Of a DNA stretch of 64,000 nt, positions 34,541 to 42,750 are shown in pieces. The DNA lies in contig NZ_CP108352.1 of NCBI RefSeq assembly GCF_036237275.1, positions 6,262,001 to 6,326,000 of the forward strand, written 5' to 3'. Made by a program: the position numbers and the translations under genes. The notes beneath the pieces were generated by a model. The model was given only the letters and a program-made list of their open reading frames with translations. It searched no databases and was not told the origin of the DNA. This DNA comes from Streptomyces sp. NBC_01353. GTDB taxonomy: Bacteria; Actinomycetota; Actinomycetes; Streptomycetales; Streptomycetaceae. The number at the start of each line of letters is the position of its first letter. Position 1 is the first letter of the stretch.

Positions 34541-35071
34541 TCAGGCCTCGGGGTCCAGCTCCGCCAACGCCTCCGTCAGCCACTGCTTCTCCGCCGTGCC
34601 CGTCGCACGGGCGATGCGCAGCATGCCCTGGCGGAAGAGGTCCCGCTCCTCCTCGGCGCGCACGGGGGCACCGTCCTTGTAGAAGAAGCTGGCGGGGGTG
34701 TTCAGGAAGGTCTGGCGGCGACGCAGGACGGCCGCCTGGGCCGCGCGGTCCGGGAGCAGGCCCAGGAAGGACAGCAGTGTGAAGAAGCGCTGGCCGTCGG
34801 TGATCTCGGCGTCCTTCGGTTCGCGGAGGCGGGCGAACAGTTCCGCCCGGCCCTCCGCGGTCAGCGACAGCATCCGCCGCGGGGCCGCGCTCGCGCCCGG
34901 TTCCGTACGGCGCTCCAGCAGTCCCGCCTTCACCATGCGGGTGATCGCCGGGTAGAGCGCGCCGTCGCTGACCGGGCGCACATGGCCGCTCAGCCCCTGG
35001 ATGCGGTCCTTCAGCTCGTACCCGTGCAGCGGCTTCTCGTACAGGAAGCCGAGGATCGTCAGCTCCAGCAC
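34541..35071 (-). CDS. PadR-family transcriptional regulator
   Basis: This 176-residue regulator has residues 1-80 as a winged helix with the PadR signature ELTILGFLYEKPLHGYELKD without its last part, and DGALYPAITRMVKAGLLE. The C-terminal helices (about 90-170) would dimerise. It starts with GTG and is divergent from a MATE transporter. A 19-bp near-perfect dyad lies between them (35126-35144), the likely operator. Its role is presumably substrate-induced derepression of the exporter. Confidence 0.92.
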   Translation of the reverse strand: MLELTILGFLYEKPLHGYELKDRIQGLSGHVRPVSDGALYPAITRMVKAGLLERRTEPGASAAPRRMLSLTAEGRAELFARLREPKDAEITDGQRFFTLLSFLGLLPDRAAQAAVLRRRQTFLNTPASFFYKDGAPVRAEEERDLFRQGMLRIARATGTAEKQWLTEALAELDPEA

Positions 35072-35125
35072 CCGCTCCTCCTTCGCGCTTGTCCAGGATC
35101 CCGCACCATGCTACCTCTTATCGAG

Positions 35126-35144
35126 CTACCTCGAATCGATGTAG
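35126..35144. promoter_or_regulatory. Dyad operator between padR-like and MATE genes
   Basis: The sequence ctacctcgaatcgatgtag is a 19-bp dyad with one mismatch per arm plus the centre. The half ctacctc recurs as a direct repeat at 35111-35117. It lies 20 bp before the MATE start and is the best candidate site for the PadR protein. Confidence 0.65.
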
Positions 35145-35164
35145 CACGTTTCGAGGAGGAGTCG

Positions 35165-36511
35165 ATGACACACCGCCGCACACTGATCCGGCTCGCGTAC
35201 CCCGTCTACGGCGAGCTCCTCGCCGCGGTCGCCGCCGGCATCATCGGCATGGTCTGGGTCGCCCGCCTCGGCGGCGACGCCGTCGCGGCCGTCGCCGTCG
35301 CCACCAACGTCGAGAACGTCGCTCTCGGCATCGTGCTCATGGCCGGTTCCGGCACCACCGTCCTCGTCGCCCGTGCCCGAGGTGCCGAGGACCCCGGCGC
35401 CGTACGGGCCGCCGTACGCGGCGGACGGCTGCTCGGCGCGCTGCTCGTCCCGCCCGTCGCACTCGGCGGCTATCTGCTGCGCGAACCGCTGGCCGGGCTC
35501 GTCCTCGGCGGCGCCGACACCCCTGCCCGGGCCCTCGCCACCGCCTACTTCGCGATCTCACTCCCCGGCACGGCCGTCTTCTTCGCCCTCACCGTCGTCG
35601 ACGGCATCCTCAAGGGCGCGGGCGACACCCGCACACCGATGCGGCTCGCCTTCCTCGCCAACGGACTGATCCTGGTCCTCGACCCGCTGCTCATCCACGC
35701 GTACGGAGTGCGGGGCGCCGCCCTCGCCACCGTCGTCGGCCGCACGGTCGCCCTCGGCGCCGGACTCCTCGCCCTGCGCCGCAACCCGCTCCTGCGGGCC
35801 GCGCGAGCCGCCTCGCCCTCGGAGGGGACGGTCGCCGGCCTGCGCCGTACGGTCGCCACCGGGCTGCCCATGTCCGTCGACTTCGTCGTGCGGATGCTGG
35901 GGGCCCTCGCCCTGGTCGCCGTCGTGGCCCGGCTCGGTGTCACCCAGGTCGCCGCGTACGGCATCGCCACGAAGGCCATGTACGTCGCAACCATGGCGTT
36001 CTACGCCGTGCGTCAGGCCGCAGCCATCCACACCGCACATCTGCTCGGGGCGGGCCGCGACGAACGCCGGGCCGTCGGCCGGCAGGCCCTGTTCCTCGGG
36101 GGAGTCCTCGGTACGGCCGCCGCCGCTCTGCTGTTCCTCGTCGCCGGCCCGGTCATGCGCGGTTTCGGCGCGGAACCGGACGTGGTGGCCGCCGGAGCCC
36201 TCTTCCTGCGCTGCCTTGGGCCCTATCTGGTGCTGATGGCCGGGTTCATCGCCCTCGCCGGGGTCTTCGAGGGCAGCGGCGACAGCCCGCGGCTCGCCGG
36301 GATCACCGTCGCCGGCGTCCTGTTCCAGCTGCCTCTGGCGTATGTGCTCTCAGACCTGGGGCTGCCCGGAATCTGCCTGGCCATGGGTCTCGCGACGGCG
36401 GCGCAGTGCGCGGCCCTCGGTCGCCTGACACACCGCCGTACCACGCCACTCAGCCGACGGGCAGGCGCCTCGCCCGCTCGGACTGCTGAACCGGAATCTT
36501 CGCCGGGGTGA
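35165..36511 (+). CDS. MATE-family efflux transporter
   Basis: This 448-residue, 12-helix multidrug/cation-coupled exporter has two similar halves, each opening with the pattern of MATE proteins (LIRLAYPVYGELLAAVAAG; TVATGLPMSVDFVVRMLGA). Seen: the VDGILKGAGDTRTPMR and GVFEGSGDSPR loops at matching positions of the two halves. GAGGAGG precedes the ATG; the much longer open frame upstream runs antisense to the regulator gene. The C-terminal 20 codons overlap the convergent glycosyltransferase gene by 62 bp. Probably regulated by the divergent PadR protein. Confidence 0.93.
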   Translation: MTHRRTLIRLAYPVYGELLAAVAAGIIGMVWVARLGGDAVAAVAVATNVENVALGIVLMAGSGTTVLVARARGAEDPGAVRAAVRGGRLLGALLVPPVALGGYLLREPLAGLVLGGADTPARALATAYFAISLPGTAVFFALTVVDGILKGAGDTRTPMRLAFLANGLILVLDPLLIHAYGVRGAALATVVGRTVALGAGLLALRRNPLLRAARAASPSEGTVAGLRRTVATGLPMSVDFVVRMLGALALVAVVARLGVTQVAAYGIATKAMYVATMAFYAVRQAAAIHTAHLLGAGRDERRAVGRQALFLGGVLGTAAAALLFLVAGPVMRGFGAEPDVVAAGALFLRCLGPYLVLMAGFIALAGVFEGSGDSPRLAGITVAGVLFQLPLAYVLSDLGLPGICLAMGLATAAQCAALGRLTHRRTTPLSRRAGASPARTAEPESSPG

Positions 36512-37727
36512 GACGCGGCTCCGTCACCGTCTGCCGCCACAGGATGCGGCAGGCCGAGACCGACGCGGCGACCAGGAGCCCGTTCCGTATCAGCAGCAGG
36601 CCGATGCCCAGCGGATCGCTGTCCGTCACATGGGAGAACCACACCGGGAACTCGAACTGCGTCACGGCTGTCGCCCACACCACCAGATGCGCCGGCCGGC
36701 GCATCCGGCTCGCCCGGTAGGCCAGGCACACGGCGGCCAGACCTATCAGCCAGATCATGTACTGGGGGCTTATCACCCGGCTCGTGGTGGTGAACAGCAG
36801 CACCGCCACGAACGCCACGTCCGCCGGTGTGGACGTCGTGAACGCGCGGGCCCGTATCCGCCACACCAGCAACCAGGCGAAGGCGGCGATGGTCAGGGCC
36901 ATGGCCATCGAGGAGACGGTGGAGACGTACGGGCCGAGGAACTCGATCGAGCCGTAGTTCATCCGCGCCTCGCCGTCCCAGCCGATGTGCCGGGCGACAT
37001 GGAAGAGCATCGCGCCCAGGGACTCGAGCTCCAGTCCCCGGTCGCGCTGGAAGGTCAGGAAGGCCAGCGCCCCCGGCGCCGCGAGCACGCACAGGAGCAG
37101 CAGCCCGGCCGCCGCGCCCGCGGCCGTCGACCACGAGCGGAAGGTGGCACGGCCGCGCGGAGTACCCGCGAGCAGCAGTGCAGGCCAGACCTTCAGCATC
37201 GCCCCGAAGCCGGCCAGTGCGCCGAGCACCCGGGGGCGGGAGAGCCCCGCGAGGAGCGCGGCCACGGCGACGGCGGTGACCATGAGGTCGTACCGGGCGT
37301 ACGCGGTCGGGCCGAGCAGTGGCACGCCCGCGATCCAGATCCACGCGCCGCGCGGGCTGCGGCCCCGCCGCTTCCCCGCGTACATCAGCAGCCCGAAGAC
37401 GAGCGCGTCGCAGAGGAACGCGAGCACGAAGAAGGCGGCGGAGTACCCCAGGAACGGCAGCAGGGCGGGGGCGAGGATCGCCACGGCGGCGAGCGGCGGG
37501 TACTGCCAGGTCACGTCGTCCAGCGGATACGTGCCGGTCTTCAGGACCTCGTACCAGCCCTGGTAGATGTGCTCGATGTCGCTCGTGACGTCCGGCCCGG
37601 GGACGGTGACGACCTTGAAGACACAGAGGAGCAGGAGGATCCGGGTGAGTCCCCAGAGGAGGACGGGGTTTCTTCTCGCGCGCTCGGCAGCCGTACCCAG
37701 TACGCCCGTCATTCCTACCTCGTCCAT
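36450..37727 (-). CDS. GT87-like membrane glycosyltransferase
   Basis: This 425-residue polytopic protein has about ten helices and resembles the GT87 (DUF2029) polyprenyl-phosphate-dependent mannosyltransferases of actinobacteria. Seen: the first extracytoplasmic loop VPGPDVTSDIEHIYQGWYEVL with the acidic residues expected of the active site, then VTWQYPPLAA and ARYDLMVTAVAV. An internal start six codons in is possible. It is divergent from a PimB-like gene, so both may act on phosphatidylinositol mannosides or related lipoglycans. Its end overlaps the MATE gene by 62 bp on the opposite strand. Confidence 0.85.
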   Translation of the reverse strand: MDEVGMTGVLGTAAERARRNPVLLWGLTRILLLLCVFKVVTVPGPDVTSDIEHIYQGWYEVLKTGTYPLDDVTWQYPPLAAVAILAPALLPFLGYSAAFFVLAFLCDALVFGLLMYAGKRRGRSPRGAWIWIAGVPLLGPTAYARYDLMVTAVAVAALLAGLSRPRVLGALAGFGAMLKVWPALLLAGTPRGRATFRSWSTAAGAAAGLLLLCVLAAPGALAFLTFQRDRGLELESLGAMLFHVARHIGWDGEARMNYGSIEFLGPYVSTVSSMAMALTIAAFAWLLVWRIRARAFTTSTPADVAFVAVLLFTTTSRVISPQYMIWLIGLAAVCLAYRASRMRRPAHLVVWATAVTQFEFPVWFSHVTDSDPLGIGLLLIRNGLLVAASVSACRILWRQTVTEPRLTPAKIPVQQSERARRLPVG

Positions 37728-37804
37728 TCCAGTCGGTCTGTCGGTCCGCGCCTGCGGAGGGTGTGTTGCCGGGCGGGGGGTGCGGTCACGTACATTCGGC
37801 GACG

Positions 37805-38947
37805 ATGCACAAGACCCTGATCGTAACCAACGACTTCCCGCCCCGGCCCGGCGGAATCCAGGCGTTCCTGCACAACATGGCGCTGCGTCTGGATCCCGAG
37901 CGGATCGTGGTCTACGCCTCCACGTGGAAGCGCAGCCGCGAGGGGATCGAGGCGACCGCCGCGTTCGACGCGGAGCAGCCTTTCACGGTGGTGCGGGACA
38001 GCACCACCATGCTGTTGCCCACACCTCGGGTCACCGCGCGGGCGACCGCGCTGCTGCGTGAGCACGGCTGTGAATCCGTGTGGTTCGGGGCGGCGGCGCC
38101 GCTCGGCCTGATGGCCCCCGCGCTGCGTCGCGCGGGTGCGCGGCGGCTCGTCGCGACGACACACGGACACGAGGCGGGGTGGGCCCAGCTGCCGGCCGCG
38201 CGACAGCTCCTGCGCCGTATCGGCGAGGGCACGGACACCCTCACCTATCTCGGCGAGTACACGCGTTCGCGGATCGCGGCGGCGCTGACGCCCGAGGCGG
38301 CCGCGCGCATGGTGCAGCTCCCGCCGGGCGTGGACGAGAAGACCTTCCACCCGGGCTCGGGCGGCGAGGCGGTACGGGAGCGCCTCGGGCTCAGCGACCG
38401 GCCCGTGGTCGTGTGCGTCTCGCGGCTCGTCCCGCGCAAGGGCCAGGACACGCTGATCCGGGCCATGCCCGAGATCCTGCGGCGGGTGCCGGACGCGGTG
38501 CTGCTGATCGTCGGGGGCGGCCCCTACGAGAAGGACCTGAAGTCCCTGGCGGCGACGACCGGGGTGGCCGGTTCCGTACGTTTCACGGGAGCGGTGCCGT
38601 GGGAGGAGCTGCCGGCCCACTACGGCGCCGGCGACGTCTTCGCCATGCCCTGCCGCACCCGCCGCGGCGGCCTCGACGTCGAGGGCCTCGGCATCGTCTA
38701 TCTGGAGGCCTCGGCCACCGGCCTCCCGGTCGTCGCCGGCGACTCGGGCGGCGCCCCGGACGCGGTCCTGGACGGCGAAACGGGCTGGGTCGTCCGCGGC
38801 GACGCCCCCGAGGAGTCCGCGGACCGCATCGCGACCCTCCTCCTCGACCCGGCCCTGCGCGCCCGCATGGGCGAGCGAGGCCGCGCCTGGGTCGAGGACC
38901 GCTGGCGCTGGGACCTGCTCGCGGAGCGCCTGAAGGAACTGCTGTAG
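37805..38947 (+). CDS. PimB-like GT4 mannosyltransferase
   Basis: This 380-residue GT-B glycosyltransferase has an N-terminal acceptor domain starting TLIVTNDFPPRPGGIQAFLHN without its end, and a C-terminal donor domain with VSRLVPRKGQDTLIRAM, GGGPYEK and the E-x7-E-like PCRTRRGGLDVEGLGIVYLEASATG without ends. It is close to actinobacterial PimB enzymes that add mannose to phosphatidylinositol mannoside. ATG 37805 has no Shine-Dalgarno site but a TACATT box 8 nt upstream, consistent with a leaderless mRNA. Acceptor identity is inferred. Confidence 0.88.
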   Translation: MHKTLIVTNDFPPRPGGIQAFLHNMALRLDPERIVVYASTWKRSREGIEATAAFDAEQPFTVVRDSTTMLLPTPRVTARATALLREHGCESVWFGAAAPLGLMAPALRRAGARRLVATTHGHEAGWAQLPAARQLLRRIGEGTDTLTYLGEYTRSRIAAALTPEAAARMVQLPPGVDEKTFHPGSGGEAVRERLGLSDRPVVVCVSRLVPRKGQDTLIRAMPEILRRVPDAVLLIVGGGPYEKDLKSLAATTGVAGSVRFTGAVPWEELPAHYGAGDVFAMPCRTRRGGLDVEGLGIVYLEASATGLPVVAGDSGGAPDAVLDGETGWVVRGDAPEESADRIATLLLDPALRARMGERGRAWVEDRWRWDLLAERLKELL

Positions 38948-38968
38948 GGAAGGCGTCACCGGCATCGA

Positions 38969-39018
38969 CATATGAATCGGGCCCCTCACCGCACATGCGG
39001 TGAGGGGCCCGATTCATA
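38969..39018. terminator. Strong bidirectional terminator
   Basis: A perfect 23-bp inverted repeat (38969-38991 with 38996-39018) with loop acat lies between the convergent PimB-like and acyl-CoA ligase genes. The AT-rich outer ends (atatgaat/attcatat) give T-rich ends in both directions. Confidence 0.93.
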
Positions 39019-39031
39019 TCGCGCAGGTGCC

Positions 39032-40828
39032 CTACGGGCGGTAGATCGCCTCGATCTCGTCCGCGAAGTCCTTCGCGACCACGTTGCGCTTCAGCTTCAG
39101 CGACGGCGTGATGTGGCCCGCCTCCTCGGTGAACTGGGAGTTCAGGATCCGGAACTTCCGTACCGACTCGGCCTTGGACACGGCCGCGTTCCCGTCGTCC
39201 ACCGCCCGCTGGATCTCCGCGAGCAGCTCCGCGTCGTCGCGCAGCGACGCCGCCGTCGAGTCCGCCGGCTTGCCGTGCTCGCTCGCCCAACGGCCGAGGA
39301 ACTCCTCGTCCAGGGTGACCAGCGCGCCCACGAACGGACGCCCGTCGCCGACCACCATGCACTCCGCGACCAGCGCGTGCGCACGGATCCGGTCCTCGAT
39401 GACCGCCGGGGCGACGTTCTTGCCGCCCGCCGTCACCAGGATCTCCTTCTTCCGGCCGGTGATCGCGAGGTAGCCGTCCTCGTCGAGCGTGCCGATGTCA
39501 CCGGTGTGGAACCAGCCGTCGGCCAGCGCCTCCGCCGTCGCGGCCTCGTTCTTCCAGTAGCCGGTGAAGATGTGCTCGCCGTGCAGCAGCACCTCGCCGT
39601 CGTCGGCGATTCGCACCACCGAGCCCGGCAGCGGCTGACCCACCGTGCCGATCTTCTGCCGGTCCCACGGGTTGAACGCCGTCGCCGCGCAGGACTCCGT
39701 CAGGCCGTAGCCCTCCAGGACGGTGAAGCCGATACCGCGGTAGAAGTGACCGAGTCGCTCGCCCAGCGGCGCGCCGCCGGAGATGGCGTACTCGCCGCGC
39801 CCGCCCAGCACCGCACGCAGCTTGCTGTAGACGAGCTTGTCGAAGACCTTGTGCTTGAGCTTCAGACCGAGAGATGCGCCCTGCGGGGTGCTGGTGGCCC
39901 GGCTCCAGGCGATCGCCGTGTGCGCGGCCTTGTCGAAGATCTTGCCCTTGCCGTCCGCCTGGGCCTTCGCCCGCGCGGAGTTGTAGACCTTCTCGAAGAC
40001 ACGCGGCACACCGAGGATCAGAGTGGGCCGGAAGGCGGCCAGCTCGTCCGTGAGGTTCTTGATGTCCGGCAGGCAACCGAGCTTGATCGGCGCCATGACC
40101 GCCGCGAGCTCCACCATGCGGCCGAAGACGTGGGCGGCGGGCAGGAAGAGCATCACGGAGCTCTCGCCGGTCCGGAAGAGCGGCTTCAGGCGCTCGACCA
40201 GGTTGCCGCACTCCGCGAAGAACGCGCGGTGCGTCAGCACACAGCCCTTGGGGCGGCCGGTGGTGCCCGAGGTGTAGACGATCGTCGCCGGGTCGTCCGC
40301 GTGCGCCGACGACATCCGCTCGTCGAGCAGTTCGTCGGAGACGTCCGCACCGGTGGCGGTGAGCTGGGCGACGGCGTCGGCCTCGATCCGCCAGACGCCC
40401 TTCAGGGCAGGCAGGTTCGACCGAACCGACTCCACCGACTCCTGGTGGGCGGAGGACTCGACGAGGGCGAGCGAGGCGCCCGAGTCACCGAGGATCCACT
40501 GGATCTGCTCCGGCGAACTCGTCTCGTACACCGGCACCGTCACGGCGCCCGCGCTCCAGATCGCGAAGTCGAGGAGCACCCACTCGTACCGCGTTCTGGA
40601 AAGCAACGCCACCCGGTCGCCCGGCTCCACGCCGGCGGCGATCAGACCCTTCGCGGCCCCGCGGACCTCGGCGAGGAACTGCTTGGCGGTGACGTCCGTC
40701 CAGACGTCGGCCACCTTGCGTCCCATGACGGCGGTGTCTGGGTGCTGAGACGCGTTGCGGCGGATGAGATCCGTCAGATTGCCGTCCGAGGGGACCTCGT
40801 ACAGGGCCGGAAGGCTGAACTCGCGCAA
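39032..40828 (-). CDS. Long-chain fatty acid-CoA ligase
   Basis: This 598-residue member of the AMP-forming adenylate superfamily activates fatty acids as acyl-CoA. Seen: the ATP-binding loop IVYTSGTTGRPKG (about 183-195), LEGYGLTESCAATAFNPW (adenine-site motif), GWFHTGDIGTLDEDGYLAITGRKKE without its middle, and the C-terminal Lys segment RNVVAKDFADEIEAIY. The start is TTG 40828, with AGGAG 8 nt upstream, a rare but well-supported start. It stands alone, converging on the PimB-like gene. Substrate chain length is inferred from family resemblance. Confidence 0.93.
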   Translation of the reverse strand: MREFSLPALYEVPSDGNLTDLIRRNASQHPDTAVMGRKVADVWTDVTAKQFLAEVRGAAKGLIAAGVEPGDRVALLSRTRYEWVLLDFAIWSAGAVTVPVYETSSPEQIQWILGDSGASLALVESSAHQESVESVRSNLPALKGVWRIEADAVAQLTATGADVSDELLDERMSSAHADDPATIVYTSGTTGRPKGCVLTHRAFFAECGNLVERLKPLFRTGESSVMLFLPAAHVFGRMVELAAVMAPIKLGCLPDIKNLTDELAAFRPTLILGVPRVFEKVYNSARAKAQADGKGKIFDKAAHTAIAWSRATSTPQGASLGLKLKHKVFDKLVYSKLRAVLGGRGEYAISGGAPLGERLGHFYRGIGFTVLEGYGLTESCAATAFNPWDRQKIGTVGQPLPGSVVRIADDGEVLLHGEHIFTGYWKNEAATAEALADGWFHTGDIGTLDEDGYLAITGRKKEILVTAGGKNVAPAVIEDRIRAHALVAECMVVGDGRPFVGALVTLDEEFLGRWASEHGKPADSTAASLRDDAELLAEIQRAVDDGNAAVSKAESVRKFRILNSQFTEEAGHITPSLKLKRNVVAKDFADEIEAIYRP

Positions 40829-41084
40829 GACTGCTGCTCCTCATCGGGCGCCGGCGCCACGGCTCTGTGTGAATGCACCGGTGCGGTCCAAGATCGGGCA
40901 GGTGCTCAGTGGGGTGAGCACAACTGGACTGCCCGGACGTTACCCATCAGTACTCGGTTCCCGATAGGGGGGTCTGGCCAGATGTTCGGTGCATCACACA
41001 GTAGTGGCCGTGCTTCGCGCACAGTAATCCACAGCTTTCCGGACTCGGAAGTAACCGCAGGTCCGACGCCCTACGCTGAACCGC

Positions 41085-41852
41085 ATGAGGATCAACGTGG
41101 TCAGTGACGTGCACGGGAACGCAGGTGCCCTCGTCAAGGCGGGGGAGGGCGCGGACGCCCTCGTCTGCCTCGGCGACCTGGTGCTCTTCCTCGACTACGC
41201 CGACCACAGTCGCGGCATCTTCCCCGACCTCTTCGGCGTCGAGAACGCCGACCTGATCGTGGAACTGCGCACCGCGCGCCGCTTCGACGAGGCTCGTGAC
41301 CTGGGACGACGCCTCTGGTCCGAACTGGCCGTCGACCGGAACACGGCGATCGAGTCCGCGGTGCGGCGCCAGTACGAGGAACTGTTCGCGGCCTTCCCGA
41401 ACCCCACCTACGCGACCTATGGAAATGTCGACATCCCGGGGCTGTGGAGCGAGTACGCCCAGCCGGGGACCACCGTCCTCGACGGCGAGCGGATAGAGCT
41501 CGACGGGCTGGTCTTCGGCTTCGTCGGCGGCGGGCTGCGCACCCCGATGCGGACGCCGTACGAGATCTCCGACGAGGAGTACGCGGCGAAGGTGGAGGCG
41601 CTCGGCGACGTCGACGTGCTGTGCAGTCACATTCCGCCGGACGTCCCGGAGCTGACCTACGACACGGTCGCGCGCCGCTTCGAGCGCGGTAGCCGCGCCC
41701 TGCTCGCCGCGATCCGGCGCACCCGACCGCGGTACGCCCTCTTCGGCCACGTCCACCAGCCGCTGGCGCGCCGGATGCGGGTCGGGGGCACGGAATGCGT
41801 GAACGTCGGCCACTTCGCGGCGACGGGCAGACCGTGGACGCTGGAGTGGTGA
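41085..41852 (+). CDS. Metallophosphoesterase
   Basis: This 255-residue calcineurin-like phosphoesterase has metal-binding motifs in order: SDVHGN (7-12), CLGDLV (about 28-33), YGNVD in the GNHD position, LCSHIPP, and GHVHQP near residue 225. Note YGNVD instead of GNHD: the usual catalytic His is replaced by Val. The substrate is unknown. A TACGCT box 7 nt before the ATG and no Shine-Dalgarno site suggest a leaderless mRNA. It lies 101 bp before an SRPBCC-family gene. Confidence 0.88.
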   Translation: MRINVVSDVHGNAGALVKAGEGADALVCLGDLVLFLDYADHSRGIFPDLFGVENADLIVELRTARRFDEARDLGRRLWSELAVDRNTAIESAVRRQYEELFAAFPNPTYATYGNVDIPGLWSEYAQPGTTVLDGERIELDGLVFGFVGGGLRTPMRTPYEISDEEYAAKVEALGDVDVLCSHIPPDVPELTYDTVARRFERGSRALLAAIRRTRPRYALFGHVHQPLARRMRVGGTECVNVGHFAATGRPWTLEW

Positions 41853-41953
41853 CGGGCCTGCGGTGACGGCGCGATAGCCTTCGGTCGGCACGGTTCGTGC
41901 CCTTCGATTTTCTTCGAGTTCTCGCCGGACCGCACAGTGGAGGAGCCACAGCG

Positions 41954-42397
41954 ATGGCCGAACACACCAGCTCGAGCATCACCATCGAGGCAGCGCCGGC
42001 CGACGTCATGGGCGTGATCGCCGACTTCGCCCGCTACCCCGAGTGGACGGGCGAGGTGAAGGAGGCCGAGGTCCTGGACAAGGACGAGGCCGGCCGCGCG
42101 GAAAAGGTGCGGCTGCTGCTCGACGCGGGCGCGATCAAGGACGACCACACGCTGGCGTACACCTGGACCGGCGACAACGAGGTCTCCTGGACGCTGGTCA
42201 AGTCCCAGATGCTCCGCTCCCTGGACGGCTCGTACCGCCTGGCCCCGGCGGGCGGGGGGACGCGCACCGAGGTGACGTACCAGCTGACGGTGGACGTCAA
42301 GATCCCGATGCTGGGCATGATCAAGCGCAAGGCGGAGAAGGTCATCATCGACCGGGCGCTGGCGGGCCTGAAGAAGCGGGTGGAATCCGGCGCGTAG
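41954..42397 (+). CDS. SRPBCC (START-like) family protein
   Basis: This 147-residue single-domain protein has the START/polyketide-cyclase-like fold: the ITIEAAPADVMGVIADFARYPEWTGEVKEAEVL pattern (only parts quoted here as one motif class), and a C-terminal amphipathic helix KRKAEKVIIDRALAGLKKRV. Such proteins bind a hydrophobic ligand in a cavity; this one is close to actinobacterial paralogues of unknown role. AGGAG precedes ATG 41954, which I prefer over the upstream in-frame codon. A repeat-rich gap follows. Confidence 0.88.
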   Translation: MAEHTSSSITIEAAPADVMGVIADFARYPEWTGEVKEAEVLDKDEAGRAEKVRLLLDAGAIKDDHTLAYTWTGDNEVSWTLVKSQMLRSLDGSYRLAPAGGGTRTEVTYQLTVDVKIPMLGMIKRKAEKVIIDRALAGLKKRVESGA

Positions 42398-42750
42398 CCG
42401 CCCTACGGGCGGGAGGCCGAGGAGGGTGCGGCGCCCGCCCGTACCTGTGGGTACCTCTGCTGCGGGGGCGGGCCCACCCATCCCGGTGGGGGTGGGCGCC
42501 GGCGCGGCGGAACGGGTGCCCGCAACGCGTCATGGACATCCGCCCGCAGGGCAGTGCCGACCAGTAGCCCCCACCCACGCAACTTGTGCCCATCCGCAAC
42601 GGGTCCCCCCGTTGTGGGCAGGCGTTCTGGGGGGCTGGGGCCCCCAGACTCCGTCCGGGGGGACCCCCAGCCCAGCGGAACGATTGCCCACAACGGGGGT
42701 GGGGGTGACCCCGTGAGGGCGGGGCGCCGTGGGCGGTAACGTTCCGCCGT
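42398..42750. repeat. Repeat-rich gap with a 94-bp hairpin element
   Basis: These 353 bases have no gene. Degenerate copies of a GGAACG-nn-TGCCC-n-CAACG motif occur near 42509, 42580 and, inverted, in a hairpin element at 42606-42699. That element has perfect 15-bp ends (42606-42620 with 42685-42699), a second imperfect inner stem (14 of 17), and a core (42641-42672) identical to the repeat inside the histidine kinase gene. It looks like a small non-autonomous palindromic repeat. The final 15 bases include a TAACGT box 8 nt before the next ATG. Confidence 0.8.
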
